From: Verrucomicrobiota bacterium
Lineage (GTDB): Bacteria > Verrucomicrobiota > Verrucomicrobiia > CAIQCK01
Length of the DNA stretch: 64,000 nt
Assembly (NCBI GenBank): GCA_016222825.1
Contig: JACRQF010000010.1
Coordinates: 496,001 to 560,000 of the forward strand
Direction: 5' to 3'
Below, piece by piece: positions 25,434 through 34,146 of the stretch; the first letter of the stretch is position 1; each line of letters opens with the position of its first letter. The position numbers were made by a program, and so were the translations under genes. The notes under the pieces are model-generated. The model made no database searches and was not told where the DNA came from. It saw only the letters and a list, made by a program, of their open reading frames with translations.

Positions 25434-28400
25434 GTGAAATTCTCCCACTTCTTCATCCGCCGGCCGATCTTCGCGGCCGTGCTCTCCATCATCACGGTGG
25501 TGCTGGGTGTGGTGGCGCTGTTCACGCTGCCGATCTCCCAGTATCCCGAAGTGACGCCGCCGACCGTGTTCGTGTTTGCCAACTATCCCGGCGCGAGCGC
25601 CGAGACCGTCGCCTCGACCGTCGCGACGCCGCTGGAACAGGAAATCAACGGCGTTGAGGGCATGCTCTACATGTCCTCCGCGTGCGGCAGCGACGGGCAG
25701 TTGCGGCTCGCCGTGACCTTCCAGACCGGCACCGACCTGAACATGGCGCAGGTGCAGGTCCAGAACCGCGTCTCCACCGCCCTGCCCCGCCTGCCGGAGG
25801 AGGCGCGCCGCCTCGGCGTCACGACGATGAAGCGCGCGCCGAGCATCACGGTGATGATCAACCTGATGTCGCCCAGCGGCAAGTTCGACGACCTTTACAT
25901 GGGCAACTACGCGTTCCTGCACATCAAGGACCGTCTCGCCCGCTTGCCCGGCGTCGGCGACGTGCGCATCTTCGGCGTCAGCGAATACTCGATGCGCGTC
26001 TGGATTGACCCGAACAAAGCCTCCTCGCGCAACCTCACCGCCTCCGAAATCGTCCGGGCCATCCGCGAACAGAACGTGCAGGTCGCCGCAGGTGTGTTTG
26101 GCCAGCCGCCGCAGCCGGAGAGCAACCTCTTCCAGATCACCGCGCAAACCAAGGGCCGCTTCTCCACACCGGAGGAGTTTGGCGAGGTCATCCTCAAGAC
26201 CGGCGAAGAGGGGCAAGTGACGCGGCTGCGCGACGTGGCTCGCATCGAACTCGGCGCGAACGACTACAACCTCCGCAACTATTTTGACGGCACGCCGTCG
26301 GGCGTCATCGCTATCTTCCAGTTGCCCGGCTCCAACGCCATCGAGACGCGCGATGCCGTCGCCGCAACGATGAAGGAGATGGCGAAGGACTTTCCGCCGG
26401 GGCTGGAATACCGGATGGAGTTCGACACCACTATCTTCATCCGCGAATCCATCAAGGCGGTGCTCCACACGCTCCTCGAAGCGATGGTCCTCGTCGTGAT
26501 CGTCGTGGTGCTCTTTCTGCAAAACTGGCGCGCGTCGCTCATCCCGTTGCTTGCCGTGCCGGTCTCGCTCATCGGCACGTTCGCGGCGATGGCGATGATG
26601 GGCTTCTCGCTGAACAACCTCTCGCTCTTCGGCCTCGTGCTGGCCATCGGCATCGTGGTGGACGACGCCATCGTCGTGGTCGAGAACGTCGAGCGCAACA
26701 TCGCGCTCGGCTTCTCCCCGATTGATGCCACGCGCAAGGCAATGGACGAAGTCAGCGGCGCGGTCATCGCCATCGGCCTCGTGCTGGCGGCGGTGTTCAT
26801 CCCGACCGCGTTCCTGAGCGGACTCACCGGCCAGTTCTACCGGCAGTTCGCGCTGACCATCGCCGTTTCGACGCTGATCTCGGCGTTCAACTCCCTCACC
26901 CTCAGCCCGGCGCTCGCGGCGCTGCTGCTGCGCCCGCACCACGAGGAGAAGGACTTCATCGGCAAGATCATCCACTACTCGGTCGGCCTGATCTTCACCG
27001 GCTTCAACCGCCTCTTCGACGCCAGCCGCAACGCCTACATCGCCATCCTCGGCCGGTTGCTGCGGCATTGCGGCGTTGGCCTCGTGCTCTACGCCGGCCT
27101 TATCGTGTTGACGTGGGTCGGCTTCGAGCATGTGCCGACCGGCTTCGTGCCGCCGCAGGACAAGGGCTACCTCATCGCCTTCGTCCAGTTGCCCGACGGC
27201 GCTTCCGTGCAGCGCACCAAGGTCGTCGCCCACCGCATGGCGCAGATCATGCGCGAGACGCCGGGCGTCGGCCACGTCATCGAGATCGTCGGCCTCTCGT
27301 TCGTCACGCTCGGCAACCAGGCCAACACCTCCAGTTTCTTCGTCACGTTGAAGCCGTTCAGTGAGCGCGTCAAAGACGGCCTCACCGGCGAGAAGATCGT
27401 GGCGGAACTGAAGAAGAAGTTCGCCGACATCCAGGACGGTTTCATCGGCGTCTTCGGCCCGCCGCCGGTGGACGGCCTCGGCATGGTCGGCGGATTCAAA
27501 CTCCAGGTGCAGGACCGCAACAACCTCGGCTTCCCCGCGCTCCAGGCCGCCACCTACCAGCTCATGGGCGCCGCCAACCAGGACAAGACCATCAGCGGCG
27601 CGATCTCCACCTTCCGCGCGAACGTCCCGCAGGTCTTCCTCGACATGGACCGCGCCAAGGCCAAGATGATGCAAGTGCCGCTCGACAACGTCTGGGACAC
27701 GCTCCAGATCTACCTCGGCTCGCTCTACGTCAACGACTTCAACGCGTTCGGCCGGCCCTACCGTGTCACCGCGCAGGCGGACGCGCCGTTCCGCGTCAAG
27801 GCCGCCGACGTCGCCAACCTCAAGACCCGCAACGCCGCAGGCGAGATGGTCCCGCTCGGCACCGTCGTCACCACCCGCGATGTCGTCGCGCCCGTCACCG
27901 TCATCCGTTACAACATGTATAACGCCGCCGAGATCACCGGCGCGCCCGCGCCCGGCGTCAGCACCGGCGACGCCATCAAGGCCGTGACCAGCCTCGCCGA
28001 GAAAATCCTCCCGCCCGGTTTCCGCATCGAGTGGACGGAGATCAGCCTCCTGCAAATCATGGCGGGCAACACCGCCGTCTTCATCTTCCCGTTCTGCGTG
28101 CTGATGGTCTTCCTCGTGCTCGCCGCGCAATACGAAAGCTGGTCGCTCCCGCTGGCCATCATCCTCATCGTCCCGATGTGCCTGCTCTTCGCCATCCTCG
28201 GCACCTGGGCGCGCGGCTACGACAACAACCTCTTCACCCAGATCGGTCTCGTCGCGCTGATGGGCCTCGCGTGCAAAAACGCCATCCTCATCGTCGAGTT
28301 CGCCAAGCAAATGCAGGACACCGGCTTGGGCAGGGTCGAAGCCGCCCTCGAAGCCTCGCGCCTCCGCCTGCGGCCGATCCTGATGACCTCGCTCGCGTTC

Positions 28401-30038
28401 GCGTTCGGCGTGCTGCCGATGATGCTCGCCGACGGCGCCGGCGCGGAGATGCGCACCTCCATCGGCACGGCGGTCTTCTGGGGAATGCTCGGCGTCACCT
28501 TCTTCGGCATCTTCCTCACGCCCGTCTTCTACGTCGTCATCCGCGCCGTCGTTGAGCGGAAGAAGAAGCCCGCCAGCACAACCGCCCCTGCGCAAAGCGT
28601 GGTGACGCTGCTCATCGTCGGCGTGCTGGCCGGCTCGCTGCTCACCGGCTGCGCCGTCGGCCCGAACCATCAGGAGCCACAAACCAAGACCAGCGCCACC
28701 TTCGGCAACGCCGCCCAACCGAACATCGCCACCAACCAGACCGCCGTCACCTGGTGGCGCGGTTTCAACGACGCCAAGCTCAACGTCCTCGTTGACCAAG
28801 CCCTCGTCGCCAACCACGACCTCCGCATCGCCACCGCCCGCGTCCGCGAGGCCCGCGCGCTCCGCACCGAGTCGCTCCTGAACCTCGCCCCCATCGTCCA
28901 GTCCGACGCGAGCTACAATCGCCGGCTCTCCAGCAAAGACTCCATCAACATGCCGCTCTCCCGCGACCAGCGTGAGTTGTCCCTCTTCAACACCGGCTTC
29001 GACGCCACGTGGGAACTCGACATCTTCGGGCGCCTCCGCCGTTCCGTCGAGGCCAGCACCGCCGTCGTCGCCGAAACCGAAGCCGTGCGCCGCGACGTCA
29101 TCGTTTCCCTCACCGCCGAACTCGCCCGCAACTACTTCGAGCTGCGCGGCGCGCAACACCAGTTGAGCGTCATCCGCCGCAACGCCGAGTCCCAGCGCGA
29201 GACCCTCGATCTCACCCTCTCCAAACTCCGCGCCGGCCGCTCCACCGAACTCGACGCCGCCCGCGCCCGCACCCAGCTCAACGCCACTCTCGCCATCGTT
29301 CCGCCGTTCGAGGCCGCCGTCAAACACGCCATCCACCGCCTCGGCGTCCTCACCGGCCGCCAGCCCACCGAACTCAACGCCGACCTCATCCAGGCCGCTC
29401 CCCTGCCCCCGTTGCCCGCCCTCGTCAACATCGCCACCCCGGCCGACCTCCTGCGACGCCGGCCCGACATCCGCGCCGCCGAGCGCGCCCTCGCCGCCGC
29501 CACCGCCCGCATCGGCGTCGAGACAGCCGACCTCTTCCCGCGCGTCACCTTCAACGGCCGCGTCGCCCTCGAATCCGGCCACCTCGCCGGGCTCGCCGCG
29601 GGCGGCGCCGACACCTACTCCTTCGGCCCGCGCCTCTCCTGGGCCGCGCTCGACCTCGGCCGCGTCCGCGCGCGCATCAAGGCCTCCCGCGCCCGCGCCG
29701 ACGCCGAACTGGCCGCCTACGAAAAGACTGTCCTCCTCGCCCTCGAAGAGACCGAGAACGCCCTCGTCACCTTTGGCCGCGAACGCGCCCGCCGCGACTA
29801 CCTCGCCGCCTCCGATCGCGACGCCGGCAACGCCTTCCTCCTGGCCCGCCAGCGCTACGACGGCGGCGTCACCGACTTCCTCGTCGTCCTCGACGCCGAG
29901 CGCACCCAGCTCGAAATCCAGGCCCAACTCGCCCAGAGCGAGACCCGCACCGCCACCGCCCTCGTCGCCATCTACAAATCCCTCGGCGGCGGCTGGGAAA
30001 TCGAACAGCCACCACAACCGGCTGCGGCGCAAAAGTAA
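25434..30038 (+). CDS. Fusion protein: HAE1 RND efflux pump plus outer-membrane factor (NodT/OprM type)
   Basis: A single uninterrupted frame encodes 1534 residues. Residues 1-1040 or so are a complete HAE1 RND pump: FIRRPIFAAVLSIITVVLGVVAL, the TM4 pair IVVDDAIVVVEN near residue 409 that relays protons, and a final FFGIFLTPVFYVVIR. After a basic linker (VERKKKPASTTAPAQS) comes VVTLLIVGVLAGSLLTGCAVGPNH, a full lipoprotein signal with lipobox Cys1073. An outer-membrane channel follows with two OEP repeats (WWRGFNDAKLN to LGRVRARIKASR), ending GGGWEIE. Normally these are two genes. The start is GTG 25434. Possible fates are an intact fusion, cleavage by signal peptidase II before Cys1073, or internal initiation at GTG 28599/28602. 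Confidence 0.9.
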   Translation: MKFSHFFIRRPIFAAVLSIITVVLGVVALFTLPISQYPEVTPPTVFVFANYPGASAETVASTVATPLEQEINGVEGMLYMSSACGSDGQLRLAVTFQTGTDLNMAQVQVQNRVSTALPRLPEEARRLGVTTMKRAPSITVMINLMSPSGKFDDLYMGNYAFLHIKDRLARLPGVGDVRIFGVSEYSMRVWIDPNKASSRNLTASEIVRAIREQNVQVAAGVFGQPPQPESNLFQITAQTKGRFSTPEEFGEVILKTGEEGQVTRLRDVARIELGANDYNLRNYFDGTPSGVIAIFQLPGSNAIETRDAVAATMKEMAKDFPPGLEYRMEFDTTIFIRESIKAVLHTLLEAMVLVVIVVVLFLQNWRASLIPLLAVPVSLIGTFAAMAMMGFSLNNLSLFGLVLAIGIVVDDAIVVVENVERNIALGFSPIDATRKAMDEVSGAVIAIGLVLAAVFIPTAFLSGLTGQFYRQFALTIAVSTLISAFNSLTLSPALAALLLRPHHEEKDFIGKIIHYSVGLIFTGFNRLFDASRNAYIAILGRLLRHCGVGLVLYAGLIVLTWVGFEHVPTGFVPPQDKGYLIAFVQLPDGASVQRTKVVAHRMAQIMRETPGVGHVIEIVGLSFVTLGNQANTSSFFVTLKPFSERVKDGLTGEKIVAELKKKFADIQDGFIGVFGPPPVDGLGMVGGFKLQVQDRNNLGFPALQAATYQLMGAANQDKTISGAISTFRANVPQVFLDMDRAKAKMMQVPLDNVWDTLQIYLGSLYVNDFNAFGRPYRVTAQADAPFRVKAADVANLKTRNAAGEMVPLGTVVTTRDVVAPVTVIRYNMYNAAEITGAPAPGVSTGDAIKAVTSLAEKILPPGFRIEWTEISLLQIMAGNTAVFIFPFCVLMVFLVLAAQYESWSLPLAIILIVPMCLLFAILGTWARGYDNNLFTQIGLVALMGLACKNAILIVEFAKQMQDTGLGRVEAALEASRLRLRPILMTSLAFAFGVLPMMLADGAGAEMRTSIGTAVFWGMLGVTFFGIFLTPVFYVVIRAVVERKKKPASTTAPAQSVVTLLIVGVLAGSLLTGCAVGPNHQEPQTKTSATFGNAAQPNIATNQTAVTWWRGFNDAKLNVLVDQALVANHDLRIATARVREARALRTESLLNLAPIVQSDASYNRRLSSKDSINMPLSRDQRELSLFNTGFDATWELDIFGRLRRSVEASTAVVAETEAVRRDVIVSLTAELARNYFELRGAQHQLSVIRRNAESQRETLDLTLSKLRAGRSTELDAARARTQLNATLAIVPPFEAAVKHAIHRLGVLTGRQPTELNADLIQAAPLPPLPALVNIATPADLLRRRPDIRAAERALAAATARIGVETADLFPRVTFNGRVALESGHLAGLAAGGADTYSFGPRLSWAALDLGRVRARIKASRARADAELAAYEKTVLLALEETENALVTFGRERARRDYLAASDRDAGNAFLLARQRYDGGVTDFLVVLDAERTQLEIQAQLAQSETRTATALVAIYKSLGGGWEIEQPPQPAAAQK
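29941..30013. repeat. 73-base direct repeat, copy 1 (3' end of the efflux fusion gene)
   Basis: The bases encoding the last conserved stretch of the channel domain (TRTATALVAIYKSLGGGWEI) are identical to 30873-30945. Weaker similarity extends about 19 bases further upstream on both sides. Confidence 0.95.
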
Positions 30039-30070
30039 GACAGGCATCTTGCCGGTCCTCGGAACTGGGG

Positions 30071-30098
30071 TTGACGCCGCACTACTGGACGCTAAACT
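30071..30098 (+). promoter_or_regulatory. Putative promoter of the toxin-antitoxin pair
   Basis: TTGACG (30071-30076) and TAAACT (30093-30098) are 16 bases apart, ten bases before the antitoxin start codon. Confidence 0.45.
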
Positions 30099-30107
30099 AG
30101 TGTTGCC

Positions 30108-30365
30108 ATGAGCAAACAAGTAGTATTGGACCTGCCTGAGAGCGCGTTCTCGGCATTTCACACCGAGCCGGAGGAATTCGCGGGCGAACTCCGCTTGGCC
30201 GCGGCTGTGAAGTGGTATGAGATGGGCAAGCTCTCACAAGCCAAGGCCGCCGAGTTGGCCGGTCTGAGCCGCTCCGAATTCCTCCACGCCCTCGCCCGCT
30301 TTGAAGTGTCTCCTTTCCAGGAAACCGCCCAGGAACTAGCCGAAGGACTGGCGCGTGAACAATAA
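30108..30365 (+). CDS. UPF0175 family antitoxin-like protein
   Basis: The 85-residue product has the UPF0175 layout: a short beta-rich start (VVLDLPESAF), then ELRLAAAVKWYEMGKLSQAKAAELAGLSRSEFLHAL, a helix-turn-helix-like core. UPF0175 proteins are the usual upstream partners of DUF3368 PIN-like toxins. Its stop overlaps the toxin gene by 11 bases, so the pair is translationally coupled. It probably binds its own promoter. The pair lies between two copies of the efflux fusion gene's 3' end, which suggests it was inserted there. Confidence 0.85.
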   Translation: MSKQVVLDLPESAFSAFHTEPEEFAGELRLAAAVKWYEMGKLSQAKAAELAGLSRSEFLHALARFEVSPFQETAQELAEGLAREQ

Positions 30366-30840
30366 GTGGGCCGTCAACGCCTCGCCTCTGATCCTGCTCG
30401 CCAAGATCGGCCAAGCCGACTTGCTGCCAAAACTCACCACAGAGTTGGTCATTCCCGCCAGCGTCGTCGTTGAGATTCACGCCGGCCCCGCCACCGATCC
30501 CGCCCAGATGTGGCTCCGGGCCGCCGGGCAGAAGGCAATCCAACCCGACCCGCCCGTGACGGCTGAGATCGCGGCTTGGGATTTGGGCGCGGGCGAGACC
30601 GCCGTGTTGAACTGGGTCCGTCAGCACCCGGACTTCGAAGCGATCCTCGACGACCGCGCCGCGCGCAAATGTGCCCACGTCCACAATCTGTCCGTGCGGG
30701 GAACGCTCGGCGTGATCCTCGCCGCCAAAGTCCGCCGCCTGCTCCCCGCCGCCAAACCGGTCTGCATGGAACTTGTCCGCGCCGGCTTCCATATCCAGCC
30801 CACGCTGTTGAGCGAATCGCTCCGTCTCGTCGGCGAGTGA
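30355..30840 (+). CDS. DUF3368 PIN-like toxin
   Basis: The 161-residue product begins KWAVNASPLILLAKIGQADLLPKL, the DUF3368 start, followed by VIPASVVVEI, GAGETAVLNW (Glu-rich helix) and ILDDRAARKCA (acidic pair), with LSVRGTLGVILAAK. DUF3368 proteins belong to the PIN-like nuclease fold and are predicted RNases. The position usually occupied by a first Asp is Asn (VNASPLI), a variant frequent in the family, so activity must be tested. The start is GTG 30355 and overlaps the antitoxin stop. Confidence 0.85.
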   Translation: MNNKWAVNASPLILLAKIGQADLLPKLTTELVIPASVVVEIHAGPATDPAQMWLRAAGQKAIQPDPPVTAEIAAWDLGAGETAVLNWVRQHPDFEAILDDRAARKCAHVHNLSVRGTLGVILAAKVRRLLPAAKPVCMELVRAGFHIQPTLLSESLRLVGE

Positions 30841-30853
30841 TTTTCCGCCCCAG

Positions 30854-30966
30854 GCCCAACTGACCCTGAGCTAGACCCGCACCGCCACCGCCCTCGTCGC
30901 CATCTACAAATCCCTCGGCGGCGGCTGGGAAATCGAACAGCCACCCGCCAAGCCCGTGGCAAACTG
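30854..30966 (+). pseudogene. Remnant 3' end of the efflux fusion gene
   Basis: From 30873 the sequence repeats the fusion gene's last codons exactly for 73 bases, then continues with its own end (PPAKPVAN and a TGA at 30964-30966). The stretch 30854-30872 is an eroded match to the bases before. This is a short leftover without start or domain. It may be the original 3' end, with the end now carried by the intact gene supplied by the inserted segment. Confidence 0.85.
30873..30945. repeat. 73-base direct repeat, copy 2
   Basis: Identical to 29941-30013 over its full length. Together the copies flank the UPF0175/DUF3368 pair. Confidence 0.95.
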
Positions 30967-31110
30967 ATTGTCCCGCCTTCACAAGGACCTTCGGGCGTGG
31001 TGGCTGTTTTTGACCACCAGTATGCCAAGCTGTTCCCAACGAGCCGAAAAAACCTAAATAGGCGCTTCGGATGCCTTTTGGAGCCTTTTTTTGCAGAAAA
31101 CTGGTCCCTC

Positions 31111-31383
31111 CAGACGCTTTTTCGGTGCCGCCAGATGATTTTACGGTGCCGTAAAATGATTTTTCGGGCCCGTAAAATGGTTTGACGGTGCCGCCGAACG
31201 GTTTTACGGCACCGCCGGATGATTCTACGGTGTGGTAAAATCATTCTACCGCACCGCCGGACGGTTTTACGGTGCCGTAGAATGGTCCGACGGCACCGTA
31301 AAATGATTCTCCCACACCGTAAAATGCTCCGGCGACACCGCCGAAGGCTCCAGCCGAGCGGCTAAAGGCGCAGGCGAAGCCCC
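31111..31383. repeat. Degenerate tandem array, about 13 units of 21 bases
   Basis: Consecutive 21-base units keep phase from 31111 to 31383, for example 31132-31152 and 31153-31173, both of the type aaaatgattttacggtgccg with substitutions. Unit borders form small palindromes (attttacgg / ccgtaaaat). The last two units are strongly eroded. Because 21 bases is seven codons, several frames on both strands stay open as heptad repeats, for example basic RHRKIIL-like units on the minus strand. No start, ribosome-binding site or known family supports a gene. From 31384 to 31636 nothing is recognisable. Confidence 0.85.
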
Positions 31384-31636
31384 CAACCTCGGCGGATGTG
31401 CCGCCGCACAAGTTCGCCGCTTCGGCCCACGGCAATACGACATGTCGGAACTGTCCCGGCTTGCCCTGCCAACGTCGGCGAGGCCCGACTCGCCCATCCG
31501 CCTGCAATGCGATCCTTCCCTTGGCGCCCCGCTCCAAAACACCGCCGCCGTTCTGAGCAATCCGAAAATCGCCTTGCGCCCCTTCCCCACGCGGCGCAGA
31601 ATCGCGGCCGAGGCTCAAACAACGGAAACATTTCAC

Positions 31637-32839
31637 ATGAAGCGACTCATGATGATGGCTGTTGCGGCGGGGATGCTGTTGGGCTGCTCTCCCGGCAACA
31701 GTTTCGCCGCGTCTTCCTTCACCGGTCTTGGCTTCTTGCCGGTCTATACAAATAGCTACGCATCCGCAGTCTCTGGCGACGGAAAAGTGGTCGTGGGCTG
31801 GGCATCCCCGGACAAGTATCCTGAGTATAGTTACCACTCATATAACAAACCTTTTCGTTGGACGGCAGAAGCCGGCATGGTTGACCTTGGACGTTTGCCC
31901 GGAGGCAAGTTTGGCAAAGCACTGGCTGTTTCTAGAGATGGCTTGGTCGTCGTCGGCGTTTGTGCCACGGACCCGCTTAATCAAACCTTTCAAGCGTTTC
32001 GCTGGACGATTGATGGAGGCATGAAGGATCTTGGTAATCTGCATGAACGACGGGCAGACTGTAGCGCCACAGGTGTTTCCGATGATGGCTCGGTGGTTGT
32101 CGGTAAGAGCAAGCACTATGGATGTAATGAAGCGTTTCGTTGGACGGCGGCAACCGGCATGGTCAGCCTCGACAATTCTGCTATCAAGGGCGCAGAGAGT
32201 TCAGCAACGGGTGTTTCCGCCGACGGCTCGATTGTCGTGGGCATTTTGGGATCGGAACGCCATCAGCGGGCGAAGGAGGCTTTTCGCTGGACAGCGGCTG
32301 CCGGCACGCAGGGTCTGGGAAGGCTGCCCGGCGAAGATTTCAACAGCTACGCCACCGCAGTCTCTGCTGATGGTTCCATGGTCGTTGGCGGCAGCGGTGG
32401 TGTTGATCGAAACAAACGCACAAGGAACCCGACTTGGGCTTCTCAGGCATGCCGCTGGACGGCAGCCAAAGGAATGGTTGAACTCGACTACTTGCCTGAG
32501 TGCCGATACGAGACCTGTCCCAAAGCTGTGTCTGGCAATGGATCCGTCGTGGTCGGCTGGTGTGAATGGCCTTCGCGCGCGAAAGATCTCACCATTATCT
32601 CTTGGGAAAAGAAAGCGTTCATTTGGGACACTGTCAGCGGCATGTGCATTCTCCAGTCGGTGCTGACCAACGTCTATCGCCTAAATCTGAGCGGCTGGAA
32701 GCTGATAGAGGCGACGGGCGTTTCCCGTGACGGGAACACCATCGTCGGCACCGGCGAACACAATGGCCGCACCGAAGCCTGGATCGCGCATCTGGACAGG
32801 CCAGCAGGTCGTTCACCATCCAAAGAAGAGAAGAAGTGA
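31637..32839 (+). CDS. Secreted HAF-repeat protein (lipoprotein or signal-peptide type)
   Basis: The 400-residue product starts MKRLMMMAVAAGMLLGC: a signal peptide with a possible lipobox (LLGC), acylated Cys about residue 17. The mature part has about seven repeats of the type AVSGDGKVVVGW, AVSRDGLVVVG, GVSDDGSVVVGK and GVSADGSIVVG, each followed by FRWT. These are HAF-like units as in the PEP-CTERM protein at 13736-14710, but no PEP-CTERM tail exists here. Its function is unknown. ATG 31637 is chosen; the open frame back to 31442 has no similarity. Its signal-peptide DNA is shared with the next two genes. Confidence 0.75.
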   Translation: MKRLMMMAVAAGMLLGCSPGNSFAASSFTGLGFLPVYTNSYASAVSGDGKVVVGWASPDKYPEYSYHSYNKPFRWTAEAGMVDLGRLPGGKFGKALAVSRDGLVVVGVCATDPLNQTFQAFRWTIDGGMKDLGNLHERRADCSATGVSDDGSVVVGKSKHYGCNEAFRWTAATGMVSLDNSAIKGAESSATGVSADGSIVVGILGSERHQRAKEAFRWTAAAGTQGLGRLPGEDFNSYATAVSADGSMVVGGSGGVDRNKRTRNPTWASQACRWTAAKGMVELDYLPECRYETCPKAVSGNGSVVVGWCEWPSRAKDLTIISWEKKAFIWDTVSGMCILQSVLTNVYRLNLSGWKLIEATGVSRDGNTIVGTGEHNGRTEAWIAHLDRPAGRSPSKEEKK

Positions 32840-32855
32840 AGCGGCAACACCACGG

Positions 32856-33398
32856 ATGCCAATGATGAATCATCAACGAAGACTCATGATGATGGCTGTT
32901 GCGGCGGGGATGCTCGCGGCGGGCGCGGCGGCGAGCGATGACACGGAGGCGTTTGTCGCGGCAAGAATCGCGGCGCTGAATCGGACGCCTGCGGCGCTGA
33001 AACCCGACGCTGAGTCCACAGACGTTGAAATCGTGTTCCCGGGTGGCGAGAAGAAGAAAGCCTACGAGGTTAAATACGAGCTTGCTCATCGAGGCGTAAG
33101 TATCCGCGTCAGGAACGGCAAGTATGTTGATGTTTCTAATGAGGTGGCAAACGGTCATGCGTTGGACCCAAAAACAAAAGACGTGATTGCCGTGATTAAC
33201 TGCGCCCACGAGGACAGATGCCGTCTAGAGGCATCTGGTTTTATCGACATGGGCGGACCCACCTCTATGGCCAACGCCTACAGAGATGTTCTGGAGCATC
33301 GCGGCATTCGTTTGAAGTTGAAGGGCGACTTGTTCGTTGTGGATTGCGTTTTGAAGCGCAAGGGGGACGCGCTCACTGTTGATTCCGTGTGGAAGTAG
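32856..33398 (+). CDS. Small secreted protein of unknown function
   Basis: The 180-residue product has a signal peptide (RRLMMMAVAAGMLAAGAAAS). The mature domain is mixed alpha/beta, with ALNRTPAAL, IVFPGGEKKKAYEVKYEL and a C-terminal LFVVDCVLKRKGDALTVDSVWK. No family is recognised. Three methionines (32856, 32862, 32865) could initiate. A 34-base piece of its signal-peptide DNA is identical to that of the upstream gene, and its last 48 bases recur in altered form after the next gene (34147-34194), so this locus was duplicated in part. Confidence 0.6.
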   Translation: MPMMNHQRRLMMMAVAAGMLAAGAAASDDTEAFVAARIAALNRTPAALKPDAESTDVEIVFPGGEKKKAYEVKYELAHRGVSIRVRNGKYVDVSNEVANGHALDPKTKDVIAVINCAHEDRCRLEASGFIDMGGPTSMANAYRDVLEHRGIRLKLKGDLFVVDCVLKRKGDALTVDSVWK

Positions 33399-33407
33399 GG
33401 TGCGGAC

Positions 33408-34136
33408 ATGAAGAAGATTCACATGAACCGATTCATGCTGATGGTTGTTGCGGCGGGGATGCTCGCGGCGGGCGCGGCGGCGAGAGCGGCGGACTTGAAG
33501 AGCGAGGTTCTCGGCAATCTGCAATCGGAAGACCCGGCCATCAGAGATGCGGCGGCGAAGGCCGTCATCAGCAATCCCAGTCTGGGCACGAACGTCGTCT
33601 CCGACATCGAGGCAATCGCGCAACAGTTCATCGCTGACGATCAACGCAAAGGAACGGCCAAGACAGCCATCCTGTTGCTCGGCAAACTGAAGTCGAAGCG
33701 TTCCATCCCCTTCCTCATCGAGCACATGACTTTCTATGTGCCCTACAGGCCTGGACGACTTGAGTCAATCCGAGGTGCGTGTCCATGTGTTGCCGCCCTG
33801 ATAGACATCGGCGAGCCGGCATTTCCTGCTGTGTTGGCTCGCGGTCTCAAGGATGATGATATGGGTATTGAGAGATGCCTGAAGATTATTTTTCTGCACG
33901 CCAAGAATAAAACGGCCGCTCGCGAGTTTTTGGCAGAGAGCTTGGAGAAGCTGAAGACCGAGAACGCTCGGAACAAAGTGAAAGACCTCTTGGATTTTCT
34001 GCCCAAGGATTCTCCAACGCCAACACCGACTGTGAAGAAGAGCGAGCCGCAGCCGGTAGCTGTCAAGGAAAGCGCGCCTCAGTCGGTGACAGTCAATGGC
34101 GTCACCTATACCGCTCCGTTGAAACCGACGCCGTAA
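33408..34136 (+). CDS. Secreted HEAT-like repeat protein
   Basis: The 242-residue product has a signal peptide (MNRFMLMVVAAGMLAAGAAARA) nearly identical in DNA to that of the preceding gene. The mature part contains helix pairs resembling HEAT repeats: NLQSEDPAIRDAAAKAVISNPSLG, GTAKTAILLLGKLKSKRSIPFLIEHM and IGEPAFPAVLARGLKDDD. The tail is Pro/Ser/Thr-rich and ends VTVNGVTYTAPLKPTP. It is probably a protein-binding scaffold. It sits between the intact end of the previous gene and a displaced second copy of that end, so it looks like an inserted or replaced body. Confidence 0.65.
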   Translation: MKKIHMNRFMLMVVAAGMLAAGAAARAADLKSEVLGNLQSEDPAIRDAAAKAVISNPSLGTNVVSDIEAIAQQFIADDQRKGTAKTAILLLGKLKSKRSIPFLIEHMTFYVPYRPGRLESIRGACPCVAALIDIGEPAFPAVLARGLKDDDMGIERCLKIIFLHAKNKTAAREFLAESLEKLKTENARNKVKDLLDFLPKDSPTPTPTVKKSEPQPVAVKESAPQSVTVNGVTYTAPLKPTP

Positions 34137-34146
34137 GGAGTCCTAC

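Noticed and set aside
25419..30161. A 1580-codon open frame on the minus strand across the whole efflux fusion gene
   Set aside because: It is the antisense shadow of a GC-rich coding sequence; its product is low-complexity E/D/G/R/V with no family match, while the plus strand has clear RND and channel motifs.
30998..31019. Terminator hairpin (tggtgg / ccacca)
   Set aside because: A six-base stem with a 10-base T-rich loop and no trailing T-run is too weak to call.
30621..31244. Minus-strand gene with basic heptad repeats (RHRKIIL type)
   Set aside because: It is open only because of the 21-base period and then runs antisense through the DUF3368 gene; no ribosome-binding site or family support.
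31111..31383. CRISPR array
   Set aside because: The units are contiguous and degenerate, with no unique spacers, and no cas genes are present; it is a tandem repeat.
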